64,000 bases of DNA. Source: JADFRD01 sp964491015. GTDB taxonomy: Bacteria; Fidelibacterota; Marinisomatia; Marinisomatales; TCS55. This document shows positions 25,914-35,026 of this stretch, one piece after another (the stretch's first letter is position 1; every line of letters starts with the position of its first letter). A program made the translations under genes and the position numbers. The DNA is taken from the NCBI GenBank assembly GCA_964491015.1, contig CAZBEY010000003.1, forward strand, positions 1 to 64,000, read 5' to 3'. Under the pieces are notes generated by a model. That model had not been told where the DNA came from. It worked only from the letters and a program-made list of their open reading frames with translations, and ran no database searches.

Positions 25914-27184
25914 TTAAGTTTCTTGTTAAAGGGTTGATACGTGATAGACATCGAAGCTTATTTCCCATTATAATGGTAACAATCGGTGTGTGGATTACTG
26001 TTCTTCTTCATGCGTGGGTAACCGGTGTTTTTACGGACATGGTTGATTATTCTGCCAGGTTTTCCACCGGTCATGTTAAAATCATGACCCGGGCGTATGC
26101 GGAAAATGCAGATCAATCGCCAAACGATTTAGCCTTATTTGGTGTAAATGAAATCATTTCCAAATTGCAAAATGAGTATCCTGACATGACGTGGGTAAAA
26201 CGCATTCAATTCGGGGGTTTGTTTGATATCCCCGATGAAAATGGCGATACACGTTCCCAAGGCCAAGTGATGGGAATGGGGGTGGATTTACTGTCGCCGG
26301 AGAGTCTGGAGATCGCGACTTTAAATATCGAGCAATCCCTCGTACAGGGTCGCATGCCAAGACAACCCGGCGAAATATTGATCAGCGATGAATTGGCATA
26401 TCGATTAAAAGCAGAAATCGGCACAGAAGGTACCTTATTAAGCTCAACGATGTATGGCAATATGACCATGTACAATTTCCATATCGTAGGAACGGTTAAT
26501 TTTGGCGTGGCTGCAATGGACAGGGGCGCGCTCATTGCCGATATAACCGATGTTCAGGAAGCGCTGAATATGACCACTGCGGCCGGTGAAATATTGGGTT
26601 ATTTTAAGTATAGGATTTATGATGATTTAAAAGCTCAAAATATTGTGGAAAATTTTAATTCCACTTATCAAAATATAGATGATGATTTTGCTCCGGTTAT
26701 GGGAACACTGAAAGAAGTGGGTAGTTTGGGAGAGTATCTTGATTATGCATCCAGCTTTTCCGGAATTATTATATCTATATTTGTTTTGATCATGTCAATT
26801 GTGCTGTGGAATGCAGGCTTATTAGGGGCATTGAGACGATACGGCGAAGTTGGAATCAGATTAGCTATTGGAGAACAGAAAGGACACATTTACCGTTCAA
26901 TGATTTATGAATCCATTTTCATTGGAATCGCAGGGTCTATTCTGGGTACTGCACTGGGTTTGTGTGCCGGTTATTATTTACAGATCAAAGGACTGGATTT
27001 AAGTTCCTTGATGAAAAATATGACTATGATGACTCCGGTTGTCTTCCGGGCATCCGTTACGACCGAAACGTATTATATTGGCTTTTTTCCAGGACTCTTA
27101 GCAACCATTCTAGGAACCATGTTCGCAGGGATCGGGATTTTTAAACGTCAAACCGCTGAGTTATTCAAGGAGCTGGAAGCATGA
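25910..27184 (+). CDS. FtsX/LolE-like ABC permease 2
   Basis: This 424-residue second permease has the same topology: an N-terminal helix (about 15-35), a periplasmic domain with MacB-like features, and three C-terminal helices. The FtsX-type segment RRYGEVGIRLAIGEQKGHIYRSMIYE is clear. The C-terminal end is less conserved than that of the first permease. Its stop overlaps the start of the LolA-like gene by four bases. Two different permeases suggest a heterodimer like LolC/LolE. Confidence 0.92.
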   Translation: MIKFLVKGLIRDRHRSLFPIIMVTIGVWITVLLHAWVTGVFTDMVDYSARFSTGHVKIMTRAYAENADQSPNDLALFGVNEIISKLQNEYPDMTWVKRIQFGGLFDIPDENGDTRSQGQVMGMGVDLLSPESLEIATLNIEQSLVQGRMPRQPGEILISDELAYRLKAEIGTEGTLLSSTMYGNMTMYNFHIVGTVNFGVAAMDRGALIADITDVQEALNMTTAAGEILGYFKYRIYDDLKAQNIVENFNSTYQNIDDDFAPVMGTLKEVGSLGEYLDYASSFSGIIISIFVLIMSIVLWNAGLLGALRRYGEVGIRLAIGEQKGHIYRSMIYESIFIGIAGSILGTALGLCAGYYLQIKGLDLSSLMKNMTMMTPVVFRASVTTETYYIGFFPGLLATILGTMFAGIGIFKRQTAELFKELEA

Positions 27185-27915
27185 TGAAAATAATAATTAA
27201 TACTATATTTCTCCCTATAATTCTTTTTGGGCAGAATATTACCGGAGATGAAATTTTAGCGCAATTAGATAAAAATCGATGGTCAGAAACAAGTATTGTT
27301 GTTTCAACAATGAAAATTCACGGAAAGAGAGGGATGCGCACTATTACATCAAAAACATGGATGAATAGCGAAGATCAATCATTCACAGAGTATTTATCAC
27401 CAGCCAGACAAAAAGGCGTGAAAATGTTAAAGCTGGGAGACAATTTATGGATGTACTCTCCGCAGGCTGACCGGACAATAAAAATTGCAGGACATATGCT
27501 GAGACAGTCTCTTATGGGTTCGGATTTATCCTACGAAGATATGATGGAAAACAATAGGCTTAAAGAAGCATACAAGGCGACGGTTACCGGAGAAGAAATA
27601 ATAAGCGGGCGGGATTGTTACGTGCTGGAGTTATCCGCTGTTGAATCTGATCTCGCTTACCAAAAGCGTAAGCTGTATGTGGATAAAATAAGAATGGTTG
27701 CCATAAAGGAAGAGCGATTTGCGAAAAGTGGTAAATTGTTAAAAACAACACTTATGGAAGAAGTGATGCAAGTGGCGGATCGCTGGATCCCTAAAAAAAT
27801 GATTTTTAAGGATGCCTTATCGGAAGGAAGCGGGACTGAATTTATAATTGATGAAATTGAATTTGATGTGGAAATTCCTCAAACAGTTTTTTCGAAAGCA
27901 TCCCTAAGAAAATAA
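27181..27915 (+). CDS. LolA-like periplasmic outer-membrane lipoprotein-sorting protein
   Basis: This 244-residue exported protein has a signal peptide (1-17). The body matches the LolA-like outer-membrane lipoprotein-sorting family: DEILAQLDKNRW start, TSKTWMNSEDQSFTEYLSPA, GVKMLKLGDNLWMYSPQ, SDLSYEDMM, and KRKLYVDKIRMVAIKEE. Such proteins carry a lipid or lipoprotein in a half-barrel across the periplasm. It is the last gene of the barrel-ATPase-permease-permease operon and would be the carrier. A weak AT-rich hairpin overlaps the stop. Confidence 0.9.
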   Translation: MMKIIINTIFLPIILFGQNITGDEILAQLDKNRWSETSIVVSTMKIHGKRGMRTITSKTWMNSEDQSFTEYLSPARQKGVKMLKLGDNLWMYSPQADRTIKIAGHMLRQSLMGSDLSYEDMMENNRLKEAYKATVTGEEIISGRDCYVLELSAVESDLAYQKRKLYVDKIRMVAIKEERFAKSGKLLKTTLMEEVMQVADRWIPKKMIFKDALSEGSGTEFIIDEIEFDVEIPQTVFSKASLRK

Positions 27916-28082
27916 TTATTTTTTAAATTTGCTTTGCGGGTCGGCAACTTGACCATCCTATGCAACATGAAGTCGAAAGCGGCTCCACTTTTTCTACAAA
28001 CAGTCTTTGAGTTGCCTAAAGGCAGACAGGCAGACACTTAATAGTAAAATTCAAGAAATATTGAATTGTTTACGTATTAAAA

Positions 28083-29165
28083 TCAATTCAGCACAACCAG
28101 TTCTTTGGTTGTTTTATTCAAAATCTCACAGCCATCCTCTTTTATGATTACATCATCCTCAATGCGCACCCCGCCCCAGCCGGGGATATAAATTCCGGGT
28201 TCGATGGTTACTACATTATTGGTTTTCAAAATCGATTCGCTCAAATGATTTAACCGCGGTTCGGTGTGAATTTCTAGACCCAAGCCGTGGCCGGTACCAT
28301 GGTTGTAATATTCACCATATCCTCTATCGGTAATAATGTCTCGAGTGGTTTTATCCATTTCTTTACAGGATATACCAGCCTTTGCTTTTTCACACCCCGC
28401 CTGTTGTGCTTCCAAGACACTCTTGTAAATATCATGATGTTTTTCGGTTGCAAAACCAAGAACAGGAGTACGGGTCATATCGGAATGATAACCGGCATAT
28501 TTTGCTGCCGCATCAATAACAATAAAGTCACCCTTTTCCAAAGGCCGATCCCCGGAAACTGCGTGGGGTAATGCTCCATTCGGTCCACCGGCTACGATGG
28601 GTTCATAGGCTTCCCCGTCGCTTTCCTGGCGGTAACGCATCACCAGATGAATGGCAATTTCTTTCTCAGTCATGCCCGGTTTCAGCATGGGCAGAATTTC
28701 TTTATATATTGCATCTGTCACTTCTGCGGCTGTGCGAAAGGCATCCAATTCTGAGGAATCTTTCACTGCTTGAAGATTCTCCATCAGCTTGGATGTTAAT
28801 TCCCATTTAATTTCCGGAAAAGTTTGAATCATCATGTGGTATTCACTTACGCTCACATGTTCTGATTCTAAACCCAGTTTCATTCCGCTTTTGATTATTT
28901 TCTTTCTTTCAATAATAGAAAAATGTGTCCCAAAATCAATAATGGACTTCAAACCTTTTACCTGCCTTTCTGCTTGTAAATCGTAACGTCCATCTGAAAT
29001 AAAATAAGATTCTCCGTTTGTAATAAGGCATGTTGCGGCAGACCCTGTAAAACCACAGATATATCGAATGCTTGTGAGATTTGTTAACAAGATTCCATCC
29101 AGGTTCAATCGACTCAATTGTTGTTTCAATTGGTCCTGTCTTTTGATAAAGTATTTTTCGCTCAT
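28083..29165 (-). CDS. Xaa-Pro aminopeptidase (M24B family)
   Basis: This 360-residue cytoplasmic metallopeptidase removes N-terminal residues before proline. The N-terminal creatinase-like domain contains TSIRYICGFTGSAA. The pita-bread domain has the metal ligands: the aspartates in FIVIDAAAKYAGYHSDMTRT, histidine in HGTGHGLGLEIHTEP, and glutamates in VTIEPGIYIPG and GVRIEDDV. It starts immediately after the stop of the upstream TPR gene, so the two form an operon. Confidence 0.94.
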   Translation of the reverse strand: MSEKYFIKRQDQLKQQLSRLNLDGILLTNLTSIRYICGFTGSAATCLITNGESYFISDGRYDLQAERQVKGLKSIIDFGTHFSIIERKKIIKSGMKLGLESEHVSVSEYHMMIQTFPEIKWELTSKLMENLQAVKDSSELDAFRTAAEVTDAIYKEILPMLKPGMTEKEIAIHLVMRYRQESDGEAYEPIVAGGPNGALPHAVSGDRPLEKGDFIVIDAAAKYAGYHSDMTRTPVLGFATEKHHDIYKSVLEAQQAGCEKAKAGISCKEMDKTTRDIITDRGYGEYYNHGTGHGLGLEIHTEPRLNHLSESILKTNNVVTIEPGIYIPGWGGVRIEDDVIIKEDGCEILNKTTKELVVLN

Positions 29166-29801
29166 CTATATTTCCATTGATTCCTGAATATTTTTCCGTT
29201 CTATTGCAATGCGATTTTTATCTTCACCTTTTTCTTCTAGCATATCCAGTACTTGAAGCGCCTGAAAAAGCAATCCCTGATTTCGTAATACTGCCACCAT
29301 AGTAAATGTGGCTAGACGCTGACTAATATCTGCAGTATCTAATTCTCTTTTTACTTCTTTTATTTTATTTGGTTTTTTTGGTTTTGAAGTACCCGTTTTT
29401 TGTACCGGTGTGTGATTAATATATTCGAGTGCTTTTTCATTTCCCGGATCCCATTTTAAAATCAGTTCCCATGTTTTTAAAATAGACGCTTCAGCCCGGT
29501 TTAGTTTTGTTTGAATGTCAACCAGCGCCAATGCTGCTTGTAAATGGACAGTCCCTGTTTTTAGGGCTGACTTCAATGATTTTTCTGCGTTTATATGATC
29601 TCCAGTGGATTCTTCAATTTTCCCCAATATGGTTAAACCATCCGCATGCTCCGGATGATATTTCAGCCCTATCTCACAGACTTTTTTCGCCCTCGTAAAA
29701 TCATCAATTTCAAAATAATGATTTGCTAATACTGGAAATAACACTGTATCGAATTGTTCGGAAAAATGTAGTTCCAATGCGGTACGATTATTTAGATCCA
29801 T
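29166..29801 (-). CDS. TPR-repeat protein
   Basis: This is a 211-residue protein. Residues about 20-125 form at least three TPR-like helix pairs (ALANHYFEIDDFTRAKKVCE, HADGLTILGKIEESTGD, AALALVDIQTKLNRAEAS). A basic linker (KPKKPNKIKEVK) leads to a helical C-terminal part. There is no signal peptide. It lies between the B12-binding-domain gene and the Xaa-Pro peptidase gene with gaps of 0-3 bases. It probably mediates protein contacts; the partner is unknown. Confidence 0.75.
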   Translation of the reverse strand: MDLNNRTALELHFSEQFDTVLFPVLANHYFEIDDFTRAKKVCEIGLKYHPEHADGLTILGKIEESTGDHINAEKSLKSALKTGTVHLQAALALVDIQTKLNRAEASILKTWELILKWDPGNEKALEYINHTPVQKTGTSKPKKPNKIKEVKRELDTADISQRLATFTMVAVLRNQGLLFQALQVLDMLEEKGEDKNRIAIERKNIQESMEI

Positions 29802-29804
29802 TGG

Positions 29805-30209
29805 TTAACGACGGTTTGTTTTAACCCAATCAGTAATATAATCGATTGTTTCCTGAACGGGGGTCCCGGGTCCAAACATTTTCCCTACACCAATTTTTGC
29901 CAGAGCTTCCATATCTTTTTTTGGAATAATACCACCGCCGGTCAGGAGGACATCATCCAATCCCTTTTCATTCATTAATTTAATCACTTTGGTAAAAATG
30001 GTCATGTGTGCATTATTAAGGCTGGAGAGAGCAATAACGTCCACATCTTCTTGCAGTGAGGCAGATACGATCATTTCAGGGGTCTGGCGAAGTCCCAGAT
30101 AAATGACTTCCATACCGGCATCGCGATACGCTGCTGCCAGAATCTTTATTCCTCGATCATGACCGTCCAGTCCCGGTTTAGCCATGAGAATTCTGATTTT
30201 CCGTTTCAT
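29805..30209 (-). CDS. Cobalamin-binding domain protein (methylmalonyl-CoA mutase C-terminal type)
   Basis: This 134-residue protein is a stand-alone B12-binding domain. It shows the cobalamin signature DGHDRG with the lower-ligand His17, the SSLNNAH loop, and the late GGGIIP...GPGT segment. That layout matches the small subunit of split methylmalonyl-CoA mutase-type enzymes. No large mutase subunit is in the window, so the catalytic partner must be encoded elsewhere. A six-unit ATTG tandem repeat lies 62-87 bases upstream of its start. Confidence 0.9.
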   Translation of the reverse strand: MKRKIRILMAKPGLDGHDRGIKILAAAYRDAGMEVIYLGLRQTPEMIVSASLQEDVDVIALSSLNNAHMTIFTKVIKLMNEKGLDDVLLTGGGIIPKKDMEALAKIGVGKMFGPGTPVQETIDYITDWVKTNRR

Positions 30210-30270
30210 ATTTTACAATACCTTTAATGAGCCGGAAATTACAACTCTCTGCTCGTTGGATTCAGTTCAA

Positions 30271-30296
30271 ATTGATTGATTGATTGATTGATTGAT
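30271..30296. repeat. Tandem tetranucleotide repeat (ATTG)6
   Basis: Six perfect ATTG units plus two bases lie in the 110-base gap between dtd (3' end) and the B12-binding gene (5' end), in the promoter or leader region of the latter. Tetranucleotide tracts change length by slippage, so expression of the downstream three-gene operon could vary between cells. Confidence 0.85.
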
Positions 30297-30319
30297 ATTT
30301 TCAAAATTACACTTTCATT

Positions 30320-30763
30320 TTATTTTTTGCTATCCAGTATAATGGTTACCGGCCCGTCATTTTCAATTTTCACATTCATCATGGCTCCGAATTTTCCCCG
30401 TTGAACCGGGATATTTTCTTTCTCCAACCTCTTCATAAAATCTTTATAGAGCACCCTCCCTTTGTCTGGCGGCGCAGCATGTACAAAACTAGGACGACGA
30501 CCTTTATGGGTATCGGCACAAAGGGTAAATTGACTAACGACCAATGCTGATCCGGAAATATCCTTTATGGACAAATTCATTTTTTCATTTTCATCGTTAA
30601 ATATACGAAGCTCGGAAATTTTATCTGATAAGTGGGCGCTATCCTGCTCATCATCGTCATCCATGACGCCCAAAAGAATCACCAACCCATTTTTTATTTC
30701 CCCAACCGTCCTGCCTTTAATGGAGACTTTTCCGGAAGTCACCCGCTGCAAAACAGCAATCAA
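30320..30763 (-). CDS. dtd: D-aminoacyl-tRNA deacylase
   Basis: Dtd hydrolyses D-aminoacyl-tRNAs to keep D-amino acids out of proteins. The 147-residue length is normal. The catalytic SQFTLCADTHKGRRPSF block is intact, as is the C-terminal VQRGKFGAMM with NDGPVTIILDS, the cross-subunit Gly-cisPro type region of the family. The start overlaps the dnaE stop by four bases, so dtd is translated from the dnaE message. Confidence 0.96.
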   Translation of the reverse strand: MIAVLQRVTSGKVSIKGRTVGEIKNGLVILLGVMDDDDEQDSAHLSDKISELRIFNDENEKMNLSIKDISGSALVVSQFTLCADTHKGRRPSFVHAAPPDKGRVLYKDFMKRLEKENIPVQRGKFGAMMNVKIENDGPVTIILDSKK

Positions 30764-33700
30764 TTAGACACCCAAACGTTTTCTTTTCCGTACATCTCTC
30801 GCAGCTTACTGAGAAATTCCCGTCTGGAAGAAACCCTCACATTGTGAGATAAAATCCTCTGCCCTTTTCCTTCTTTAATATCCACATGAAACATTAATCC
30901 ACAGCTCCCGTGATATTGCTGCGTTAGTGAAAACAATCCATCTACATCATCAGAATACATTTGATCGGGTTCTAATCGAATATTGACATGTTTTGAATAG
31001 TAATCTCGTGCCTTATCTAATGCCACAATTTCATCGGCAATGATTTTTAAATCACTGAAATCAGATGTGTCTGTTGGTTTTCCGCTAACAAAAACAATTT
31101 CATCATTACCTAATATATCTTTATATTTTTCAAATACACTGCTAAATGTCAAGACTTCCGCCTGCCCCCCAAGACATTCCAGTTTAAAAAAGGCCATCTG
31201 GTTATTTTTACGATCAAAGTGCAGTCTGAATTCCTGAATACTGCCGCCAACGCGAACATTATCTAATTTTATCTCTTCAACATTATCACTGAAATCAAAA
31301 TTACTGAATTCTTCCAAATCTTCGGCATATTTCAACAAAGGGTGTCCGGTTAAATAGAGACCCAATACATCTTTTTCTTTTTGCAGCGATACGGTATCTG
31401 CCCAGGTGTCGGTCTTTATCAATTCAGGCGTCATGGCATGGTGTCCGTTGGCTGCAGAACCGAACAAATCTTCCTGTTGGCGGTGTCGATTTTCCTGAAT
31501 CCGCTGACCATACTTTAGGGCGATATCAATGGATTCAAATTTTTCTGCTCGTGTCCCGCTCATGCTATCCATCGCTCCGGACATAATCAGGCTCTCCAGA
31601 ACCTTACGATTTACTGCCCGTAAATCAACATTTGAAGTAAAATCGAATAATGAATCAAATGTTTTTTGTTTATTTCTTGTGGCCAAAATATGTTCCAACG
31701 CTTTCATCCCGACATTCTTGATGGCATTCAGTCCGTAAGAAATGGTTTGTTTATTAACCGGTTTAAAGTGAATATCAGAAATATTCACATCAGGTGCATC
31801 CACTTTTATTTTAAGTTTTCGGCATTCATTAATCAGAATCACTACTCGATCAATATTTGACATTTCACTGGTGAGGTTTGCAGCCATGAATTCAGCCGCA
31901 TAGTGAGTTTTAAGCCAAGCCGTTTGATATGCCACATACGCGTATGCAGTAGAATGGCTTTTGTTAAATCCGTATTCAGCAAATTTTTCAATGAGAGCAT
32001 ATATCTTTTCAGCGTTCAGGCGGCTAATATTATTTTCAACCGCGCCGTCAATAAATTTGATTTTCAATTCCTCCATCAACTCTTTGATTTTCTTTCCCAT
32101 TGCCCGGCGCATGATGTCTGCTTCAGCCAGTGTGAATCCGGCAATTTCGTGAGCAATTTGCATAACCTGTTCCTGGTATACAATAATACCGTATGTTTCT
32201 TTCAGGATATGCTCCATTGCTGGATGAAGATAGGTAATCTTTTTCTTTCCGTGTTTCCGTTTAATAAAATCGTCAATATTTTCCATGGGACCCGGACGGT
32301 AAAGCGCATTCATGGCAATCAAATCTTCAATTTGGGTCGGTTTGAGTTTTTTTAAAAATTCCCGCATACCGGACGATTCAAACTGGAAAACACCAATAGT
32401 CATGCCTTTGGCAAATATTTTATAAACATCGGGGTCATCCATTGGGATTGTATTTATATCTACATTGATATTTCGTTCTTTCAATAATTTCAGGGCATGG
32501 TCGATAACCGTTAAGTTCCTCAAACCAAGAAAATCCATTTTCAATAAACCCAGATCTTCCAAGCCTTTCATGTCATATTGGGATGTAATATCACCGGTAT
32601 TGGACTTAAAGAGAGGTGTGTAGTCGGTCAAATCCCCAGGGGTGATTACAACACCGGCGGCATGAGTAGAGGCATGGCGGTTCATTCCTTCTAAAGTTAG
32701 CGCATGATCAATGAGTTCTTTATATTGACCATCGGCAGCTTCTCGCATAATCGGGTTCTGCTCCAATGCTTGTTTTAGTGTAATAAAAGGACCAGTGGGA
32801 ATCATTTTTGCGATTTTATCTACTTCGCCGAATGAAAACCCAAGAACACGTCCAACATCCCGGATGGCCTGACGTGCCTTCATTTTCCCAAATGTAATAA
32901 TTTGTGTTACAGAATTTTCGCCATACTGTTTTTTAATATAATCAATGACTTCACCACGGCGTTCAATGCAGAAGTCTATATCGATATCAGGCATACTGAT
33001 ACGTTCAGGATTTAAAAACCTTTCAAAAAGTAATTCATGTTTTAACGGATCAATCGTTGTGATGTCAAGGGCGTACGAAACCAAACTCCCTGCGGCAGAA
33101 CCCCGTCCGGGACCCACCGGTATATGATTATCTTTTGCATATTTAACAAAATCCCGGGTAATCAGAAAATATCCGGCAAAACCCATTTGCTTAATGACAT
33201 CCAGTTCGTGGGTTAATCGCGCCTGGAGTTCCGGTGTTATTCCTCCATAAAGATCACGGACTCCGTTTTCGCATAAATTTTTAAGATAATTATCCGGATT
33301 TCGGGATGGCGCACTTTCAGGAATCGGGAACCTGGGTAAATGATAATCCCCCATGGGTAACTCCAAATCGATACTATCCGCTATCTTCCGGGTATTTTCC
33401 ATTGCTCCGGGGTAATTCTTAAATAGCTTATACATTTCATCTTGCGATTTAAAATAAAATTCGGGCGTTGCGTACCGCAGACGGTTCGGATCATCCCGTT
33501 CTTTACCCGTCCCCAAGCAAATATGAATATCATGTGCTTCCCAGTGATCATGCACTGCGTAATGAGCGTCGTTTGTAGCGACGAGGGGTAAATCCAACTC
33601 TTTCGCCAGCTTGGTAATGAGTTCTATATTTCTCACTTCAGCATCAATGCCATGATTTTGAATTTCTAAATAATATCTTCCAGGGAACATTTCCGCAAAT

Positions 33701-34191
33701 TCCAATGCTGCCGCCTTGGCTCCCTCCCTATCTCCATTCACCAGCTTTTCAGGGACTTCTCCTTTTAAGCACCCGGATGAACATATTAGTCCGTCGCTGT
33801 GTTCCCTTAGTAATTCCTTATCAATTCTGGGACGATAATAAAACCCCTCTAAATAGCCGTATGTTACCAATTTCATTAGGTTTCTATACCCGGTATAATT
33901 TTGAGCCAGAAGAACGAGGTGATTATTTCCCCAACCTCCTTCAGCCCTAGGTTTCTTATCAAAACGACTGCCATGAGCCACGTATATTTCACATCCAATA
34001 ATGGGTTTTACGCCCTTTTTCTTCGCAGATTTGTAGTACGGAACGGCGCTGAACATATTGCCATGCTCTGTCAGCGCTACTGAATCCATCCCCAGATCAT
34101 CAACGGTGTTCACCAATGTCCGGACAGTTTGGGCGCCGTCTAAGAGACTGTAATCAGAATGGTTGTGTAAATGGACGAATTCAGTTGACAT
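30760..34191 (-). CDS. dnaE: DNA polymerase III alpha subunit
   Basis: This is the replicative polymerase catalytic subunit, 1143 residues. The N-terminal PHP domain begins HLHNHSDYSLLDGAQ. The catalytic aspartates are in PDIDIDFCIERR at about residues 400-410, and the palm/finger region contains GPGRGSAAGSLVSYAL and FNKSHSTAYA. A helix-hairpin-helix and an OB-fold (about 960-1050) follow. It is slightly shorter than the E. coli protein, as is common in this lineage. It overlaps ubiA by 11 bases and dtd by four. Confidence 0.97.
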   Translation of the reverse strand: MSTEFVHLHNHSDYSLLDGAQTVRTLVNTVDDLGMDSVALTEHGNMFSAVPYYKSAKKKGVKPIIGCEIYVAHGSRFDKKPRAEGGWGNNHLVLLAQNYTGYRNLMKLVTYGYLEGFYYRPRIDKELLREHSDGLICSSGCLKGEVPEKLVNGDREGAKAAALEFAEMFPGRYYLEIQNHGIDAEVRNIELITKLAKELDLPLVATNDAHYAVHDHWEAHDIHICLGTGKERDDPNRLRYATPEFYFKSQDEMYKLFKNYPGAMENTRKIADSIDLELPMGDYHLPRFPIPESAPSRNPDNYLKNLCENGVRDLYGGITPELQARLTHELDVIKQMGFAGYFLITRDFVKYAKDNHIPVGPGRGSAAGSLVSYALDITTIDPLKHELLFERFLNPERISMPDIDIDFCIERRGEVIDYIKKQYGENSVTQIITFGKMKARQAIRDVGRVLGFSFGEVDKIAKMIPTGPFITLKQALEQNPIMREAADGQYKELIDHALTLEGMNRHASTHAAGVVITPGDLTDYTPLFKSNTGDITSQYDMKGLEDLGLLKMDFLGLRNLTVIDHALKLLKERNINVDINTIPMDDPDVYKIFAKGMTIGVFQFESSGMREFLKKLKPTQIEDLIAMNALYRPGPMENIDDFIKRKHGKKKITYLHPAMEHILKETYGIIVYQEQVMQIAHEIAGFTLAEADIMRRAMGKKIKELMEELKIKFIDGAVENNISRLNAEKIYALIEKFAEYGFNKSHSTAYAYVAYQTAWLKTHYAAEFMAANLTSEMSNIDRVVILINECRKLKIKVDAPDVNISDIHFKPVNKQTISYGLNAIKNVGMKALEHILATRNKQKTFDSLFDFTSNVDLRAVNRKVLESLIMSGAMDSMSGTRAEKFESIDIALKYGQRIQENRHRQQEDLFGSAANGHHAMTPELIKTDTWADTVSLQKEKDVLGLYLTGHPLLKYAEDLEEFSNFDFSDNVEEIKLDNVRVGGSIQEFRLHFDRKNNQMAFFKLECLGGQAEVLTFSSVFEKYKDILGNDEIVFVSGKPTDTSDFSDLKIIADEIVALDKARDYYSKHVNIRLEPDQMYSDDVDGLFSLTQQYHGSCGLMFHVDIKEGKGQRILSHNVRVSSRREFLSKLREMYGKENVWVSN

Positions 34192-35026
34192 AATTATCGA
34201 TAAAAAAAGCCATTAATCCTGCAATTGTACTGAATTTTAATATATCGGAAAATCGCTTTACCTGATCTATTTCAGGTGATTTCAAAAATGAAAATACGAT
34301 TATTGTTAGAGGTATTTCTACACCTAATACAAGAATAATTAAATACGGCAACCCATAATATCCGGCGACAAATGGAACCGGCCCACCCAGCCCAATGATG
34401 AATGCTGCGATGATGGCAATGTAACCTGATTTTTGCATACCATACTTTACAGGAAATGTATTCAAGCCTGCTTTTGAATCTCCTTTAATATCCGCTATAT
34501 CTTTTATCAGCTCCCGCACAAATGTGAGCCCAAACGCCAGTAAGGCAGGAATAACCATTGGTTCTACATTATTAAAGGCTGCCCCGGCAAAAATGAACGC
34601 CAAACCCAAAATCAATGCGACTGCAGCATTTCCAAAAAGAGGCGTTCTTTTCAACCTCTTGCTGTAAATAATCATGATGGGCATGGATAAACCGATGGCA
34701 ATCAATTGAGCCATAATGGGAAGCCAAAGAGCACATGCGCTCCCGGCTGCAAAAAAAATAACGGACATGACCGTGGCTGTTTTAATCTTTACATATCCCT
34801 TTACTAAAGGTCTATTGGGTCGATTCACAGTGTCTGTTTTATAATCTTCCACATCGTTGTATGCATTGGCGGCGGCATTGTAACAAACGACAACACAAAT
34901 CGTTAGGATTAGTGTTTGTACATCGTACATCCTGTTTAATATACCAGCGCTGACTACCATCGAAAATGCACCCGTCAATAAATTTAACGGACGCAATAAC
35001 TTTATATGCCACCAGAGCGATTTCAT
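34181..35026 (-). CDS. UbiA-family prenyltransferase, possibly digeranylgeranylglyceryl-phosphate synthase-like
   Basis: This 281-residue integral membrane prenyltransferase has about nine hydrophobic helices. The first aspartate motif is NAYNDVEDYKTDTVNRPNRP and the second is DIADIKGDSKAG. The NDxxDxxxDxxNRPNRP form is that of the chlorophyll-synthase/DGGGP-synthase side of UbiA, rather than UbiA or MenA themselves. In FCB bacteria such genes have been linked to possible archaeal-type ether lipids. A quinone or other prenyl acceptor remains possible. It sits between prmC and dnaE with overlaps at both ends. Confidence 0.8.
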   Translation of the reverse strand: MKSLWWHIKLLRPLNLLTGAFSMVVSAGILNRMYDVQTLILTICVVVCYNAAANAYNDVEDYKTDTVNRPNRPLVKGYVKIKTATVMSVIFFAAGSACALWLPIMAQLIAIGLSMPIMIIYSKRLKRTPLFGNAAVALILGLAFIFAGAAFNNVEPMVIPALLAFGLTFVRELIKDIADIKGDSKAGLNTFPVKYGMQKSGYIAIIAAFIIGLGGPVPFVAGYYGLPYLIILVLGVEIPLTIIVFSFLKSPEIDQVKRFSDILKFSTIAGLMAFFIDNYVN

